DNA of 64,000 nucleotides from Pseudomonadota bacterium (lineage in GTDB: Bacteria; Myxococcota; Myxococcia; Myxococcales; Myxococcaceae). The notes under the pieces are model-generated. The model was not told where the DNA came from. It was given only the letters and a program-made list of their open reading frames with translations, and searched no databases. The stretch lies in NCBI GenBank assembly GCA_023423535.1, contig JAFAFL010000091.1:1-64000 (forward strand), written 5' to 3'. Position numbers and translations under genes: made by a program. Below, one piece after another: positions 24,741-32,382 of this stretch. Each line of letters opens with the position of its first letter. The stretch's first letter is position 1.

Positions 24741-25900
24741 CAGGCGACCTCTCCGGTGCCCGGCGTCGCGGCGGCAGGCGGCGCTGCAGCGTTGCCGGGT
24801 GCAGCAGGAGCGGCAGGACGCGCGGCCTGTCCCTGCCACCGCGCGTGCGTCTGGATGAGCTGGATGGCCTGCGAGTCCGCGAAGCGCTCGAGCGGGAACG
24901 ACTCGGTGCGGAACTGGATGCTCACCTCCCCGACGAGGTCCGCCTTGATCGACACGTCGGCCTGCGCGTTGACGTTGACGGTGGAGACCATCGTCTGCGT
25001 CTGGCTCTGCATCTGGATCTGCCGCGCGGCGATCCCGACCGCCTGACCGCCGCTCTGCAGCGCGAGCTCCGCGCGGGTGGACTCCTTCGCCGATGCGTGG
25101 AACTGCAGGCGCGCGCGGATCTGGCCCTGGTCGACCACGATCCGGTTGATGCCCATCAGCACCATCGTGGCGAGCGACTGCATCCGCTCTTCGCCGAGCC
25201 GACGCCGCGCCGCCTCGAGCAGCGGGCCCTCGGTCAGCGACTCGTCGAGCTCCTGCCCGTCGAGCCCGTATTGCTCGAGCCACGCCGCGCCTCCCGTCCG
25301 CCCACTTCGCGGCACGAGTCGCGGCGTGCCCTCGCGTCCCGGCGCCGGAAGCGCGACTGCCAGATCCGCCGGGTGCTTCTGCGCGAGGTAGTCGCGCACC
25401 TGGTTCGGCGAGACGTTCTCGCGCGAGAAGTCATCGACCGTCTTGGAGATGCTCGCGACGAGCTCGGCGTACTCGCGCACCTGCTGCGCGGTCGCGTCCA
25501 CGATGGAGCGGAAGGTCCCGGTGACGAGCCCGGCGACGAAGGACGAGAAGTCCACCGCATCGAGCGCCGCGCGTGCGCGTTCACCGATGACCTGCGTCCC
25601 CGGCGGCGGCGCCTGGCCTGCGCCGGTCTGCCGGTTCTGCTGCGAGCCCGCGCCGTTCACGCCGCTCTGCTGCTGCGGCACCGGCCGTCCCACACCCGGC
25701 GCACCACCGAGCTCGCGCTGCAGATCCGCGGGCGTGGCCAGCGGGATCGCATACGGGTCGTAGCCCGTGCCGAGCGCGCGCTCGATCTTCTTCAGGTGCC
25801 CGTCGAGCGACTGCCGCTCGGCGAGGCCGAGGGCGGCGTAGCCCGGCGAGCGCCGAAGCTCACCAGCCGCGTCGATGGCGATGCGCGTGAGGTCGCTCAT
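24740..25900 (-). CDS. Lytic-operon paralog 5 (386 residues)
   Basis: Start at 25900 (MSDLTRIAIDAAGELRRSPG). It holds the family blocks VDFSSFVAGLVTGTFRSIVD, ENVSPNQVRDYLAQKHPADL, MGINRIVVDQGQIRARLQFH and EVSIQFRTESFPLERF. A Gln/Gly/Pro-rich linker follows the N-terminal helix. The loop before the last motif is Gln/Ser/Thr/Val-rich, and the tail is Ala/Pro-rich. It is separated from the other four paralogs by six genes, which suggests an older duplication or a distinct role. No signal peptide or enzymatic motif is seen. Confidence 0.7.
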   Translation of the reverse strand: MSDLTRIAIDAAGELRRSPGYAALGLAERQSLDGHLKKIERALGTGYDPYAIPLATPADLQRELGGAPGVGRPVPQQQSGVNGAGSQQNRQTGAGQAPPPGTQVIGERARAALDAVDFSSFVAGLVTGTFRSIVDATAQQVREYAELVASISKTVDDFSRENVSPNQVRDYLAQKHPADLAVALPAPGREGTPRLVPRSGRTGGAAWLEQYGLDGQELDESLTEGPLLEAARRRLGEERMQSLATMVLMGINRIVVDQGQIRARLQFHASAKESTRAELALQSGGQAVGIAARQIQMQSQTQTMVSTVNVNAQADVSIKADLVGEVSIQFRTESFPLERFADSQAIQLIQTHARWQGQAARPAAPAAPGNAAAPPAAATPGTGEVA

Positions 25901-25921
25901 GGACGAAGACCCGTGGGGGGA

Positions 25922-27820
25922 TCAGGGAATGCGATAACGGGTGTCGTGCAGCGAGGAGGTGGTGCAGAGCGTGTTCATCCGCCGCTCGTAGCGCTGGCCG
26001 CGCGACGCGGAGGCGAGCCGCTCGAGCATCTGCGTCAGCGAAGGCACCGCCACCGGCGAGCCCTGCAGCCCGCGGAGCGCGTGCGTCATCGCCGCGTGCG
26101 TCATCGGTCCCCAGCGCCCGTCGGCGGAGAGTCCGTTCACGCTGCGCTGGAAGGCACGCAGATCCGCGTGGCCGAGCGCCCGCAGCGCCGCCTCGCGATC
26201 CTGCTCGGTGGAGATGGGGCCCGCATGACGCGCGACGAAGGACCTGCCGCCGCCGTTCCCCATGTGGATGCAGCGGTCGTACACCATCGCCAGCGCGCGG
26301 TCGGTGTCGAGCCCGAGCCAGGCGCAGAACTGGAGGTTCGGATCCATGTACTCGGTGATCGCGATCTCGTTCTGCGCCGCCTGGAACTCGGGTACCGCCG
26401 CGGCCGCGTCGAAGCGCGCCTTCCACGCCGCGCCCCAGAGCACGCCGTCCGGTCCCACCGGCGCCACGCGCTCCTCCTCGCCGGTCGCGTTCGTCACCCG
26501 CAGCAGCTCCGCCGCGTGCGGGCCGAACGTGGACGCGAAGCCCTGCGGGTTCCGGCGCTCACAGGCGCGCAGCACCTTGCCCAGCGAGCCACTGCGCTGC
26601 GTGAACTGGACGATCCCCCACGACACCCCGATGTGGTACCGCTGGTACGCAGGGTGGCCCGGGTCGTTGTACTCGCTGTCGGCGTTGAACGCGGCGTAGC
26701 GCGCGCCTCCGCTCTCCGCGAGCGCCACCACGGTCACGATCGAGAGCTTGTCCGCGATCGTCAGCGCGGCCGGCGCGGTGTCCTGGAGCGCGCGCGCGAT
26801 GGAGAGCAGCGGCTCGTCGATCACGTCGTGCTCTCGCCACTCGGGATCGCGTCCGGTGGTCTCGAAGCCGAGCACCTGAGCCGGGCTCAGCGACTCGAGC
26901 GCCCGCGTCGCAGGTGATGCCGGCCGCCCATAGGTCTGCGACTGGAGCAGCTCGCCGCGCTGTCCCGCCGCCGCGAGCGCAGGCGCGTCCTCGTACTCCT
27001 CCTCCAACGGGGCCGAAGTGGAGAGGCCGGAGGAGAGCTCCTCGTCGTCCTCTTCGTCGCTCCAGCTCTGCGCGGCGGGCGGGTCCATCACCGGCGCTTC
27101 GTCGTAGGGCGCGGCGATCGCGTCGTAGGCCTCGCCCGAGTGCTCATCGAGCGCTACTGCGGGCGCACCGTAGGCCTCGTGCGCGCCCGGGGCGGTCTGC
27201 TGCAACGCACCGCCGTAGCTGCCCACCGGACCGTGCGACGCCGGCGCCGTAGCGGCACTCCGCTGCCAGAGCGACGGGTCGTAGCCGTCGTCGTAGCCAT
27301 GCGCCTTCGGGCCCGAATAGACGGCCGCTGCCTGCTGCCGCGCGAACGCGAGGTCACCGCCCCACGTCATCGGCGCGCCGGGCCGAGCACCGTAGCGAGC
27401 ATCATCGTCAGGCCTGCCCACCCGAGCGCGATCGAGCGTGCGACCGGTGAAGTCGGACGACAGCGCCAGCGAGGGAACGCGGTCGAGCGCGTCCGGCGAG
27501 ATGGTGAAGCGTGCGTGCTCGCCGCGAGGACCGCCGTAGGTCGCGAGCGCGTAGTACATGCGCGGCGCACCCGCGAAGCGGCGGAGCTGTTCTGCGGGCA
27601 CCAGCCAGGTGGCCTGTCCGTGACGCCCGCGCAGCAGGCCCTGATCACGGCTCGTGTAGAAGTTGCGCGGGGTGCGGCGGTGGCCGTGCTCGGGGTGGAA
27701 GAGCGACGGATCCGTGGCGCACGCGACCTCGAAGGTGCGGTCCTGCGGAACGTTCACGTTGAAGGAGGCGACGGCGAATCGGTCCGAGATCGTGCCGCGG
27801 ACGGGGGTGATCGATTCCAT
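25922..27820 (-). CDS. Lysozyme/chitosanase-like protein with PG-binding-like region
   Basis: This is the first gene of the long operon, 632 residues from the ATG at 27820. Residues 1-130 form a domain with DRTFEVACATDPSLFHPEHG. A disordered Gly/Ala/Asp/Glu-rich linker with acidic runs (SDEEDDEELSS) follows. The C-terminal half has ADKLSIVTVVALAESGGARY, then a WGIVQFTQ segment and the distal AWLGLDTDRALAMVYDRCI. This layout resembles lysozyme-fold glycosidases (GH23/GH46-like), with the Glu of ALAESGG a candidate acid. A segment FQRSVNGLSADGRWGPMTHA resembles a peptidoglycan-binding repeat. No signal peptide. Enzyme class is inferred. Confidence 0.6.
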   Translation of the reverse strand: MESITPVRGTISDRFAVASFNVNVPQDRTFEVACATDPSLFHPEHGHRRTPRNFYTSRDQGLLRGRHGQATWLVPAEQLRRFAGAPRMYYALATYGGPRGEHARFTISPDALDRVPSLALSSDFTGRTLDRARVGRPDDDARYGARPGAPMTWGGDLAFARQQAAAVYSGPKAHGYDDGYDPSLWQRSAATAPASHGPVGSYGGALQQTAPGAHEAYGAPAVALDEHSGEAYDAIAAPYDEAPVMDPPAAQSWSDEEDDEELSSGLSTSAPLEEEYEDAPALAAAGQRGELLQSQTYGRPASPATRALESLSPAQVLGFETTGRDPEWREHDVIDEPLLSIARALQDTAPAALTIADKLSIVTVVALAESGGARYAAFNADSEYNDPGHPAYQRYHIGVSWGIVQFTQRSGSLGKVLRACERRNPQGFASTFGPHAAELLRVTNATGEEERVAPVGPDGVLWGAAWKARFDAAAAVPEFQAAQNEIAITEYMDPNLQFCAWLGLDTDRALAMVYDRCIHMGNGGGRSFVARHAGPISTEQDREAALRALGHADLRAFQRSVNGLSADGRWGPMTHAAMTHALRGLQGSPVAVPSLTQMLERLASASRGQRYERRMNTLCTTSSLHDTRYRIP

Positions 27821-27898
27821 GCTCACTGGGCCTCGCTGCGTTCTGCCGCGTGCTTCCGGTGAGGGAATGCGCGCGGCGTCGGTGGCGATGGGCCCGTG

Positions 27899-27914
27899 TG
27901 CAGATCGCACGCCA
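27899..27914 (-). promoter_or_regulatory. Candidate sigma-54 promoter of the lytic operon
   Basis: The minus strand reads TGGCGTGCGATCTGCA. It has GG and GC separated by exactly 10 bp and matches 9 of 12 conserved positions of TGGCACG-N4-TTGCW. The expected start lies about 68 bp upstream of the ATG at 27820. The adjacent activator gene and the upstream motif pair support it, but sites of this quality also arise by chance in GC-rich DNA. Confidence 0.5.
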
Positions 27915-27988
27915 GCGGGGCACGCGAAGGATTCAGAGGGAGTGCGGTGCGCGGCGTGGCCAGGTGGGCGTGCCTCGCGGGGCCGCCC

Positions 27989-28023
27989 GTGCCCGTTGGG
28001 GCCGTGGCCGTTCGGGCATGGCC
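27989..28023. promoter_or_regulatory. Shared 20-bp motif, tandem copies B1 and B2
   Basis: The plus strand holds GTGCCCGTTGGGGCC at 27989-28003, followed at once by GTGGCCGTTCGGGCATGGCC at 28004-28023. They sit between the stop of the activator gene and the operon promoter, 75-125 bp upstream of the candidate -24/-12 site. That spacing is usual for enhancer sites of sigma-54 activators. A hairpin acting as a terminator is the alternative, but there is no T-run and the sequence flanking the stem is conserved too. Confidence 0.5.
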
Positions 28024-28030
28024 GAGGGCG

Positions 28031-29233
28031 CTACTCGCTCGCGGGACGCAGCTTCTTGAAGATCGTGCGCACGTGGATGCCGAGCTTGTGCGCCGCGCGC
28101 GTGCGGTTCTCGCCCTCCACGCGGAGCGCGGTGCGGATCAGCAGCTGCTCGCAGAGCTCCACCGCCTGCGCGAGCGAGAGCTTGTCCTCGTCGATCAGCT
28201 TCCACAGCGCGCCGCTGAGCCCGCCCTGCGGAATCTCCGTGAGCTCCGGCGCGCGTGAATGCGCGGACGCGGCAGAGGGTGGCACGACTCTGCGCTGCGC
28301 CTCTTCGGGCGTGACCCCCGAAGCGATACCAACGCGGCCCAGCCTCAACCCCGAGCCCGCCGCTGTCGAAGTCGGCTGGCCCGGCTGGTCCACGTGACCC
28401 GGCACCGGCCCCAGCGCCGCGATCAGCCGCGCCATGCCCGCGGAGGCCGGCGTCACCTCGCTAGCGTCTTCGAGCTCATCGAGACCGAGCGCCTCCACGG
28501 TGAGTGGACGCCCCGCGCAGAGCACCACCGCGCGCTCGATGCGGTGCTTGAGCTCGCGCACGTTGCCGGGCCAGTCGTGCCGTCGCAGCGCGACCAGCGC
28601 CTCGTCGCTCAGCTCGATGTCCGGCGCGGCGCCCTCGAGGAAGTGGTGCGCGAGCAGCTCGATGTCCGACCCGCGCAGCCGCAGGTCCGGCAGGTTCACG
28701 CGCATCACGTCGAGGCGGAAGAGGAGGTCCTCGCGGAACAGGCCGGCGCGCACGCACTGCCGCAGGTCCTTGTTCGTCGCCGCGATCACCCAGGCGTTGG
28801 CGCCCTCCGCGCGGTCGCTTCCCACCGGCCGGTACTCGCCCGACTCGAGGAAGCGCAGCAGCTTCGCCTGCGCGCTGGTGGAGAGGCTGTCCACCTCGTC
28901 GAGGAAGAGCGTCCCGCCGTGCGCGCTGCGGATGAGCCCGCTTCGGGCCTGCACCGCGCCGGTGAATGCGCCGCGGGTGTGGCCGAAGAGCTCCGCTTCG
29001 ATCAGCGTCTCGGGGAGCGCGCCGCAGTGCACCGCCACGTACGGCCCCGCGTTACCGCCGTGCTCGTGGAGGGCGCGCGCGACGACCTCCTTGCCGGTCC
29101 CCGTTGCTCCGGTGACGAGCGTGGTGCGGCGCGCGCCGGCGATCGCCGGGAGCTGATCCCGAAGCTGACGGATGGTGGGCGAATTGCCGATCAGGGCGCC
29201 CCGGGTGGATGGCGCCGCCGAGAGGGCGTGCAT
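28031..29233 (-). CDS. Sigma-54 activator with no sensor domain
   Basis: The 400-residue product opens almost directly with the AAA+ domain (LIGNSPTIRQLRDQLPAIAG). It has Walker A GATGTGKE near residue 45, the sigma-54 contact loop GAFTGA, Walker B GGTLFLDEVDS and a GNVREL segment. A linker of about 90 residues leads to a C-terminal Fis-type helix-turn-helix (NRTRAAHKLGIHVRTIFKKL). The receiver, FHA, GAF or PAS domain found in most relatives is absent, as in PspF-type activators. Activity must therefore be set by expression level or a partner protein. It lies directly upstream of the lytic operon in the same direction and is its likely regulator. Confidence 0.9.
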   Translation of the reverse strand: MHALSAAPSTRGALIGNSPTIRQLRDQLPAIAGARRTTLVTGATGTGKEVVARALHEHGGNAGPYVAVHCGALPETLIEAELFGHTRGAFTGAVQARSGLIRSAHGGTLFLDEVDSLSTSAQAKLLRFLESGEYRPVGSDRAEGANAWVIAATNKDLRQCVRAGLFREDLLFRLDVMRVNLPDLRLRGSDIELLAHHFLEGAAPDIELSDEALVALRRHDWPGNVRELKHRIERAVVLCAGRPLTVEALGLDELEDASEVTPASAGMARLIAALGPVPGHVDQPGQPTSTAAGSGLRLGRVGIASGVTPEEAQRRVVPPSAASAHSRAPELTEIPQGGLSGALWKLIDEDKLSLAQAVELCEQLLIRTALRVEGENRTRAAHKLGIHVRTIFKKLRPASE

Positions 29234-29487
29234 TGCAGACCTCGATCGCTGTGAGCTTCCCCCCCGCTGTCACTGCGTCGAGACGAACGTGCGATGGCTG
29301 TCCGGACATGCGGGTCGCCCGAACAACGTGGCGTATGTAACAAACGCCCACGCAACGGATCCAGCCCCGCGGCCAACAGTCCTTCCTGATTTCTTGTTTT
29401 GCCTATCTGGTCTGGCTGGGTTGGAGATGTCTCTCGGCCCGGTAAACATGAATAAGCGGCGCGCGTTGCCCTGATTTCATGTTTCAG
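29234..29487. other. Intergenic region upstream of the activator
   Basis: This gap is richer in A+T than its surroundings. It includes TTCTTGTTTTGCC near 29391-29403 and an interrupted inverted repeat CCCTGA...TCAGGG at about 29469-29489. It should hold the promoter of the activator gene, but I see no convincing -35/-10 pair, and the 20-bp motif found elsewhere in the cluster is absent. Confidence 0.35.
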
Positions 29488-29501
29488 GGGCGGCGCCGCC
29501 C
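29488..29501 (-). terminator. Palindrome just after the amidase stop
   Basis: GGGCGGCGCCGCCC is a perfect 14-bp palindrome starting a few bases past the stop at 29505 on the minus strand. The stem is strong but no T-run follows, so it may slow or end transcription only with other factors. Confidence 0.4.
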
Positions 29502-29504
29502 GAA

Positions 29505-31514
29505 TCAGGGGTGCGCCGAGAGCCACGTCATGAAGCGCCTCTCGAGCTGGTAGGCCTCCTCCTCATGCGGGCTGCTGCGCATCGGATCGAGCGGCAACCG
29601 GTTCGCGAAGCGCCGGGCGATCTCCGCCGCGGAGAGGCCGAAGTAGCTCACGAGGAACGCCGACACGCCGAGGCGGTCGTATTGCCAGACATGAACGAGC
29701 TCGTGGATGTACGTGCCGATCTCCAGCTCCCGGCAGAACACAGCCGTATCGAGCGTCATCGCCACCGCTCCTGTCTGCACCGAGAGGATCCAACCGCCCT
29801 GGTAGAAGGTCGGGTTGCGGTTGAGTCCCGCGAGCAGCTTGCGCCCGTCGTCCGGTGCCTGCGCCGCGTACTCGCGCAGCTTGTCCACGAAGCGCTGTGG
29901 AACGGTGATCGCCGTCGCTGCGAGCTTGTTCGTGGCCACCACGCCTTCGAACGCCACGCGGATCCCGGGCGTCGCCACCACGTCGATCACGTCTCCGAGC
30001 AGCGACAGAGACTGCGCGTCCTGTGAGGACACCGCCAGCGGTGCGGGGCGCGCGGTCTGGCTCGGGGCCGCGTAGGTGTGCGTCTCGAAGTCCACCAGCG
30101 AGGGCCGGCCCACGCCGAAGATCTTCCGCAGCTGCGCGGCTTGCGAGAGGTCGCGCCGGTTCTTCGTCACCGCGTCGCGAGGCGCGCTCGCAGGACCCGA
30201 GGCCGAAGGCGGGAGCTGTCCGCTGGCGTTGCCCTCGACCGTCACGAGCATGCCGCTCGCGGCGTCGTAGCTGTCCACCAGCACGATGTGGTCCGCGGAG
30301 CCGTCCGCGGTGTGATCGATCAGCACCACGTCGCCCGGCCGGAGGTCCAGCGCCGCGTGACCCGCCGCGGTGAGCTCCGCGTTGGTCTTCCAGGTGCGCA
30401 GAAGACCGCGTTCGCGGTGGTAGTCCTCGACCGTCTTCCACGTGCGCGTCGTGTCGTCGTGGAGCCACCGGTGCACGCGGTGGCCGTAGCGGTAGCGGAA
30501 GAGGTCCTGGACGTTCTGCGTGTGGTAGAGGCCGCGCCGCAGGTTCGGGTGCAGGCCCGCGTGGAAGAGCGCCGCCGCGCAGAAGAAGCCGCACCAATCC
30601 CAGGTGCCGCCTCCGTCCTTGTTGATGTCGTTTCCCCAGCCGCAGTCGCGCGCGAGCTGCGCCATCTCCGCTGCGTTCGCCTCGTTCACGCGCCGCTGCC
30701 ACAGCTCGTTCGCGCGGGCGACGGCGTGGCGCTGCAGCGTCTCCAGCGTGCGGTCCGCAGTGACCGGCGTGGCACTGCCCGCCGCATCCAGCGCCGCGAT
30801 CGCGTTCTCCGTCAGCGTCACCGACTGCGCGATCGCAAGCGGGGGATGGAGGTAGGGCGGCCGCCAGAGCGCGACGGGTGCCAGTCCTTCACCCAGCGCA
30901 GGACCGGTGCCGAGGCCCATCACCGTCGCCGGCCCGTGTGCGTGCCCGCTCTCCCCGGCGAGGTGCTCCCTCAGCGCGAGGGCGATCTCCCTTCCCAGCG
31001 CATCGACCGACGCGGCATCGCGCAGGCGCTGCTCGAATGAGAGGTCGGAGAGGAAGTCCACCTCCACCAGGCACGCGGCGGCATCCGGCGGCAGGCGGTT
31101 CGGCTCGAGCACCGCGAGCGGCGCGCGCCGGATCGCACCGGTGGCGGTGGCGCCCGCGTGTCGCTCCAGCCGCGTCTGGATGCACTCCGCGAGCAGGCGG
31201 GACGGAGCACCCGCGCGTGCGTGCACGAAGGTCCCCGGTCCGCGCTCGCCGACCGCGCCGGAGTTGACGTGCAGCGAGACGAACACCCGGGCGCCGCGCT
31301 CCTTCGCCAGCCGCGCGCGATCCTCGAGCGAGAGGTTCTCGTCGCGGTCGCGAGTCAGCAGCGCGCCCTCGCCGAAGTGCCCGGCCACCGCGCGCGCGAG
31401 CGAGAGCGTCACGTCCTTCTCCAGCGTCCCGCCTGCACCGCGCACGCCGAACGGCGAGGACTTGCCCGCCGCCGAGTGCCCGCCGTGTCCCGCGTCGATC
31501 AGCACCGTGGTCAT
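29505..31514 (-). CDS. Amidase_3 with CHAP-like and HEXXH modules
   Basis: The 669-residue product begins MTTVLIDAGHGGHSAAGKSS, directly at the amidase core and without a signal peptide. The amidase (residues 1-190) has FVSLHVNSG and LVEVDFLSD. A middle module has WDWCGFFCAAALFHAG and later GSADHIVLVDSYD, a Cys/His arrangement like CHAP or NlpC peptidases. The C-terminal 100 residues contain YIHELVHVWQYDRLG and then EEEAYQLERRF, a HEXXH zinc site like that of DUF4157-type domains. The three modules would attack glycan-peptide links, peptides and perhaps proteins. It lies upstream of the activator gene, with its own motif pair and promoter candidate. Confidence 0.8.
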   Translation of the reverse strand: MTTVLIDAGHGGHSAAGKSSPFGVRGAGGTLEKDVTLSLARAVAGHFGEGALLTRDRDENLSLEDRARLAKERGARVFVSLHVNSGAVGERGPGTFVHARAGAPSRLLAECIQTRLERHAGATATGAIRRAPLAVLEPNRLPPDAAACLVEVDFLSDLSFEQRLRDAASVDALGREIALALREHLAGESGHAHGPATVMGLGTGPALGEGLAPVALWRPPYLHPPLAIAQSVTLTENAIAALDAAGSATPVTADRTLETLQRHAVARANELWQRRVNEANAAEMAQLARDCGWGNDINKDGGGTWDWCGFFCAAALFHAGLHPNLRRGLYHTQNVQDLFRYRYGHRVHRWLHDDTTRTWKTVEDYHRERGLLRTWKTNAELTAAGHAALDLRPGDVVLIDHTADGSADHIVLVDSYDAASGMLVTVEGNASGQLPPSASGPASAPRDAVTKNRRDLSQAAQLRKIFGVGRPSLVDFETHTYAAPSQTARPAPLAVSSQDAQSLSLLGDVIDVVATPGIRVAFEGVVATNKLAATAITVPQRFVDKLREYAAQAPDDGRKLLAGLNRNPTFYQGGWILSVQTGAVAMTLDTAVFCRELEIGTYIHELVHVWQYDRLGVSAFLVSYFGLSAAEIARRFANRLPLDPMRSSPHEEEAYQLERRFMTWLSAHP

Positions 31515-31539
31515 GTGTTCACGCTCCGCTGCGCGCAGA

Positions 31540-31555
31540 CGCAAGAACCGCTCCA
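31540..31555 (-). promoter_or_regulatory. Candidate sigma-54 promoter of the upstream amidase
   Basis: The minus strand reads TGGAGCGGTTCTTGCG, with GG and GC 10 bp apart and 9 of 12 conserved positions matching. The predicted start near 31529 leaves a short leader of about 15 bases that still contains a GGAG ribosome site before the ATG at 31514. The motif pair lies 35-110 bp upstream of it. Confidence 0.5.
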
Positions 31556-31589
31556 CGATCGCTTCCGTCACAAGGCTGCGCGCGCGTCC

Positions 31590-31651
31590 GTGCCCGTCGG
31601 GGCAGGGAGGCGCCACCCGATCACGGCGACAGTGCCCGCCCGGGCATGGCC
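31590..31651. promoter_or_regulatory. Shared 20-bp motif, copies C1 and C2
   Basis: The plus strand has GTGCCCGTCGGGGCA at 31590-31604 and GTGCCCGCCCGGGCATGGCC at 31632-31651. The second copy contains a perfect inverted repeat (TGCCCG, 2 bp, CGGGCA) followed by the conserved TGGCC. As at 28.0 kb, a shorter copy precedes a full copy in the same orientation. Confidence 0.5.
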
Positions 31652-31667
31652 AGAGTCACTGCAGTCG

Positions 31668-32327
31668 TCAGCGCTGCCCGCCGCGCATGACCTCGACGTT
31701 GCGTCCACCACCGCGCGTCGGCGCGAGCAGCCCCGGCAGCGTCCCGGTCAGCGCCTTGCTCCCCGGCGGCTGGTAGATGGCGCGCGCCGTCTTGCCCGCC
31801 GGCAGATCCGCCGCGTGCGGGTCCACCTTCACCGTCACCGTGTTGTCCTTCACCGAGACGATCTCCGCGTCGCGCGCGTGATCGAGCTCCGCGAGCACGT
31901 CGCCTTCCTCGAGCGACTTCGGCTGCCCCGCGAGGTGCCGGATGCGCACGCGGATGGAGTCCTTCGTTCCCTGCTCGCCCCAGTCGCGAACGCCCTGCAC
32001 CGTGATCGCCAGGTCCGCTCCGGACGCGGCGGAGCCGACCTGAAGACCCGTGCCCTTCGTGTTGTCCGTGTCGAGGTACACGGTCGCGTTCGCACAGCGG
32101 TTCTTGCAGGTGTCGCCGAACGGCGCCTTGTCGAAGGTGAGCTGCACCACGAAGCCGGCAGCGCCTGAGCGAACCTGCACCTCCGTTGCGACCGGGCGCT
32201 CCTCCACGCTCTCGGGGCCGGGCTTGTGGCGGAGCACGGCGCCGGGGTTCTTCTTCGCTGCGACAAGACCTGGCGCGAGGACCAGCGCGAGGAGGACGGT
32301 GACGGCGAGCGTGCGCATCGGCCGCAT
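31668..32327 (-). CDS. Secreted protein of unknown function
   Basis: The 219-residue product has a clear signal peptide (MRTLAVTVLLALVLAPGLVA, from the second Met at 32318, or three residues longer from 32327). The mature part contains a Cys pair in FGDTCKNRCANATVYLDTDN, likely a disulphide, and then beta-rich sequence with Lys- and Asp-rich turns. The region LDTDNTKGTG resembles a calcium-type Asp loop, but this is weak. It is on the same strand as the amidase downstream and is separated from it by the motif region. Function unknown. Confidence 0.7.
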   Translation of the reverse strand: MRPMRTLAVTVLLALVLAPGLVAAKKNPGAVLRHKPGPESVEERPVATEVQVRSGAAGFVVQLTFDKAPFGDTCKNRCANATVYLDTDNTKGTGLQVGSAASGADLAITVQGVRDWGEQGTKDSIRVRIRHLAGQPKSLEEGDVLAELDHARDAEIVSVKDNTVTVKVDPHAADLPAGKTARAIYQPPGSKALTGTLPGLLAPTRGGGRNVEVMRGGQR

Positions 32328-32382
32328 TCAACCCGGCCCCCCGGTGCGTCCACAAGGTATGTCGATCTGCTACGAACGCGGC

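Noticed and set aside
5480..31514. Contractile injection system or tailocin
   Set aside because: No sheath, tube, gp25-like, spike, PAAR, baseplate or tape-measure protein is visible, and the paralogs do not resemble sheath or tube proteins. The DUF4157-like motif alone is not enough.
5480..31514. Prophage
   Set aside because: There is no integrase, terminase, portal or capsid gene and no attachment site, and the codon use looks like the rest of the window.
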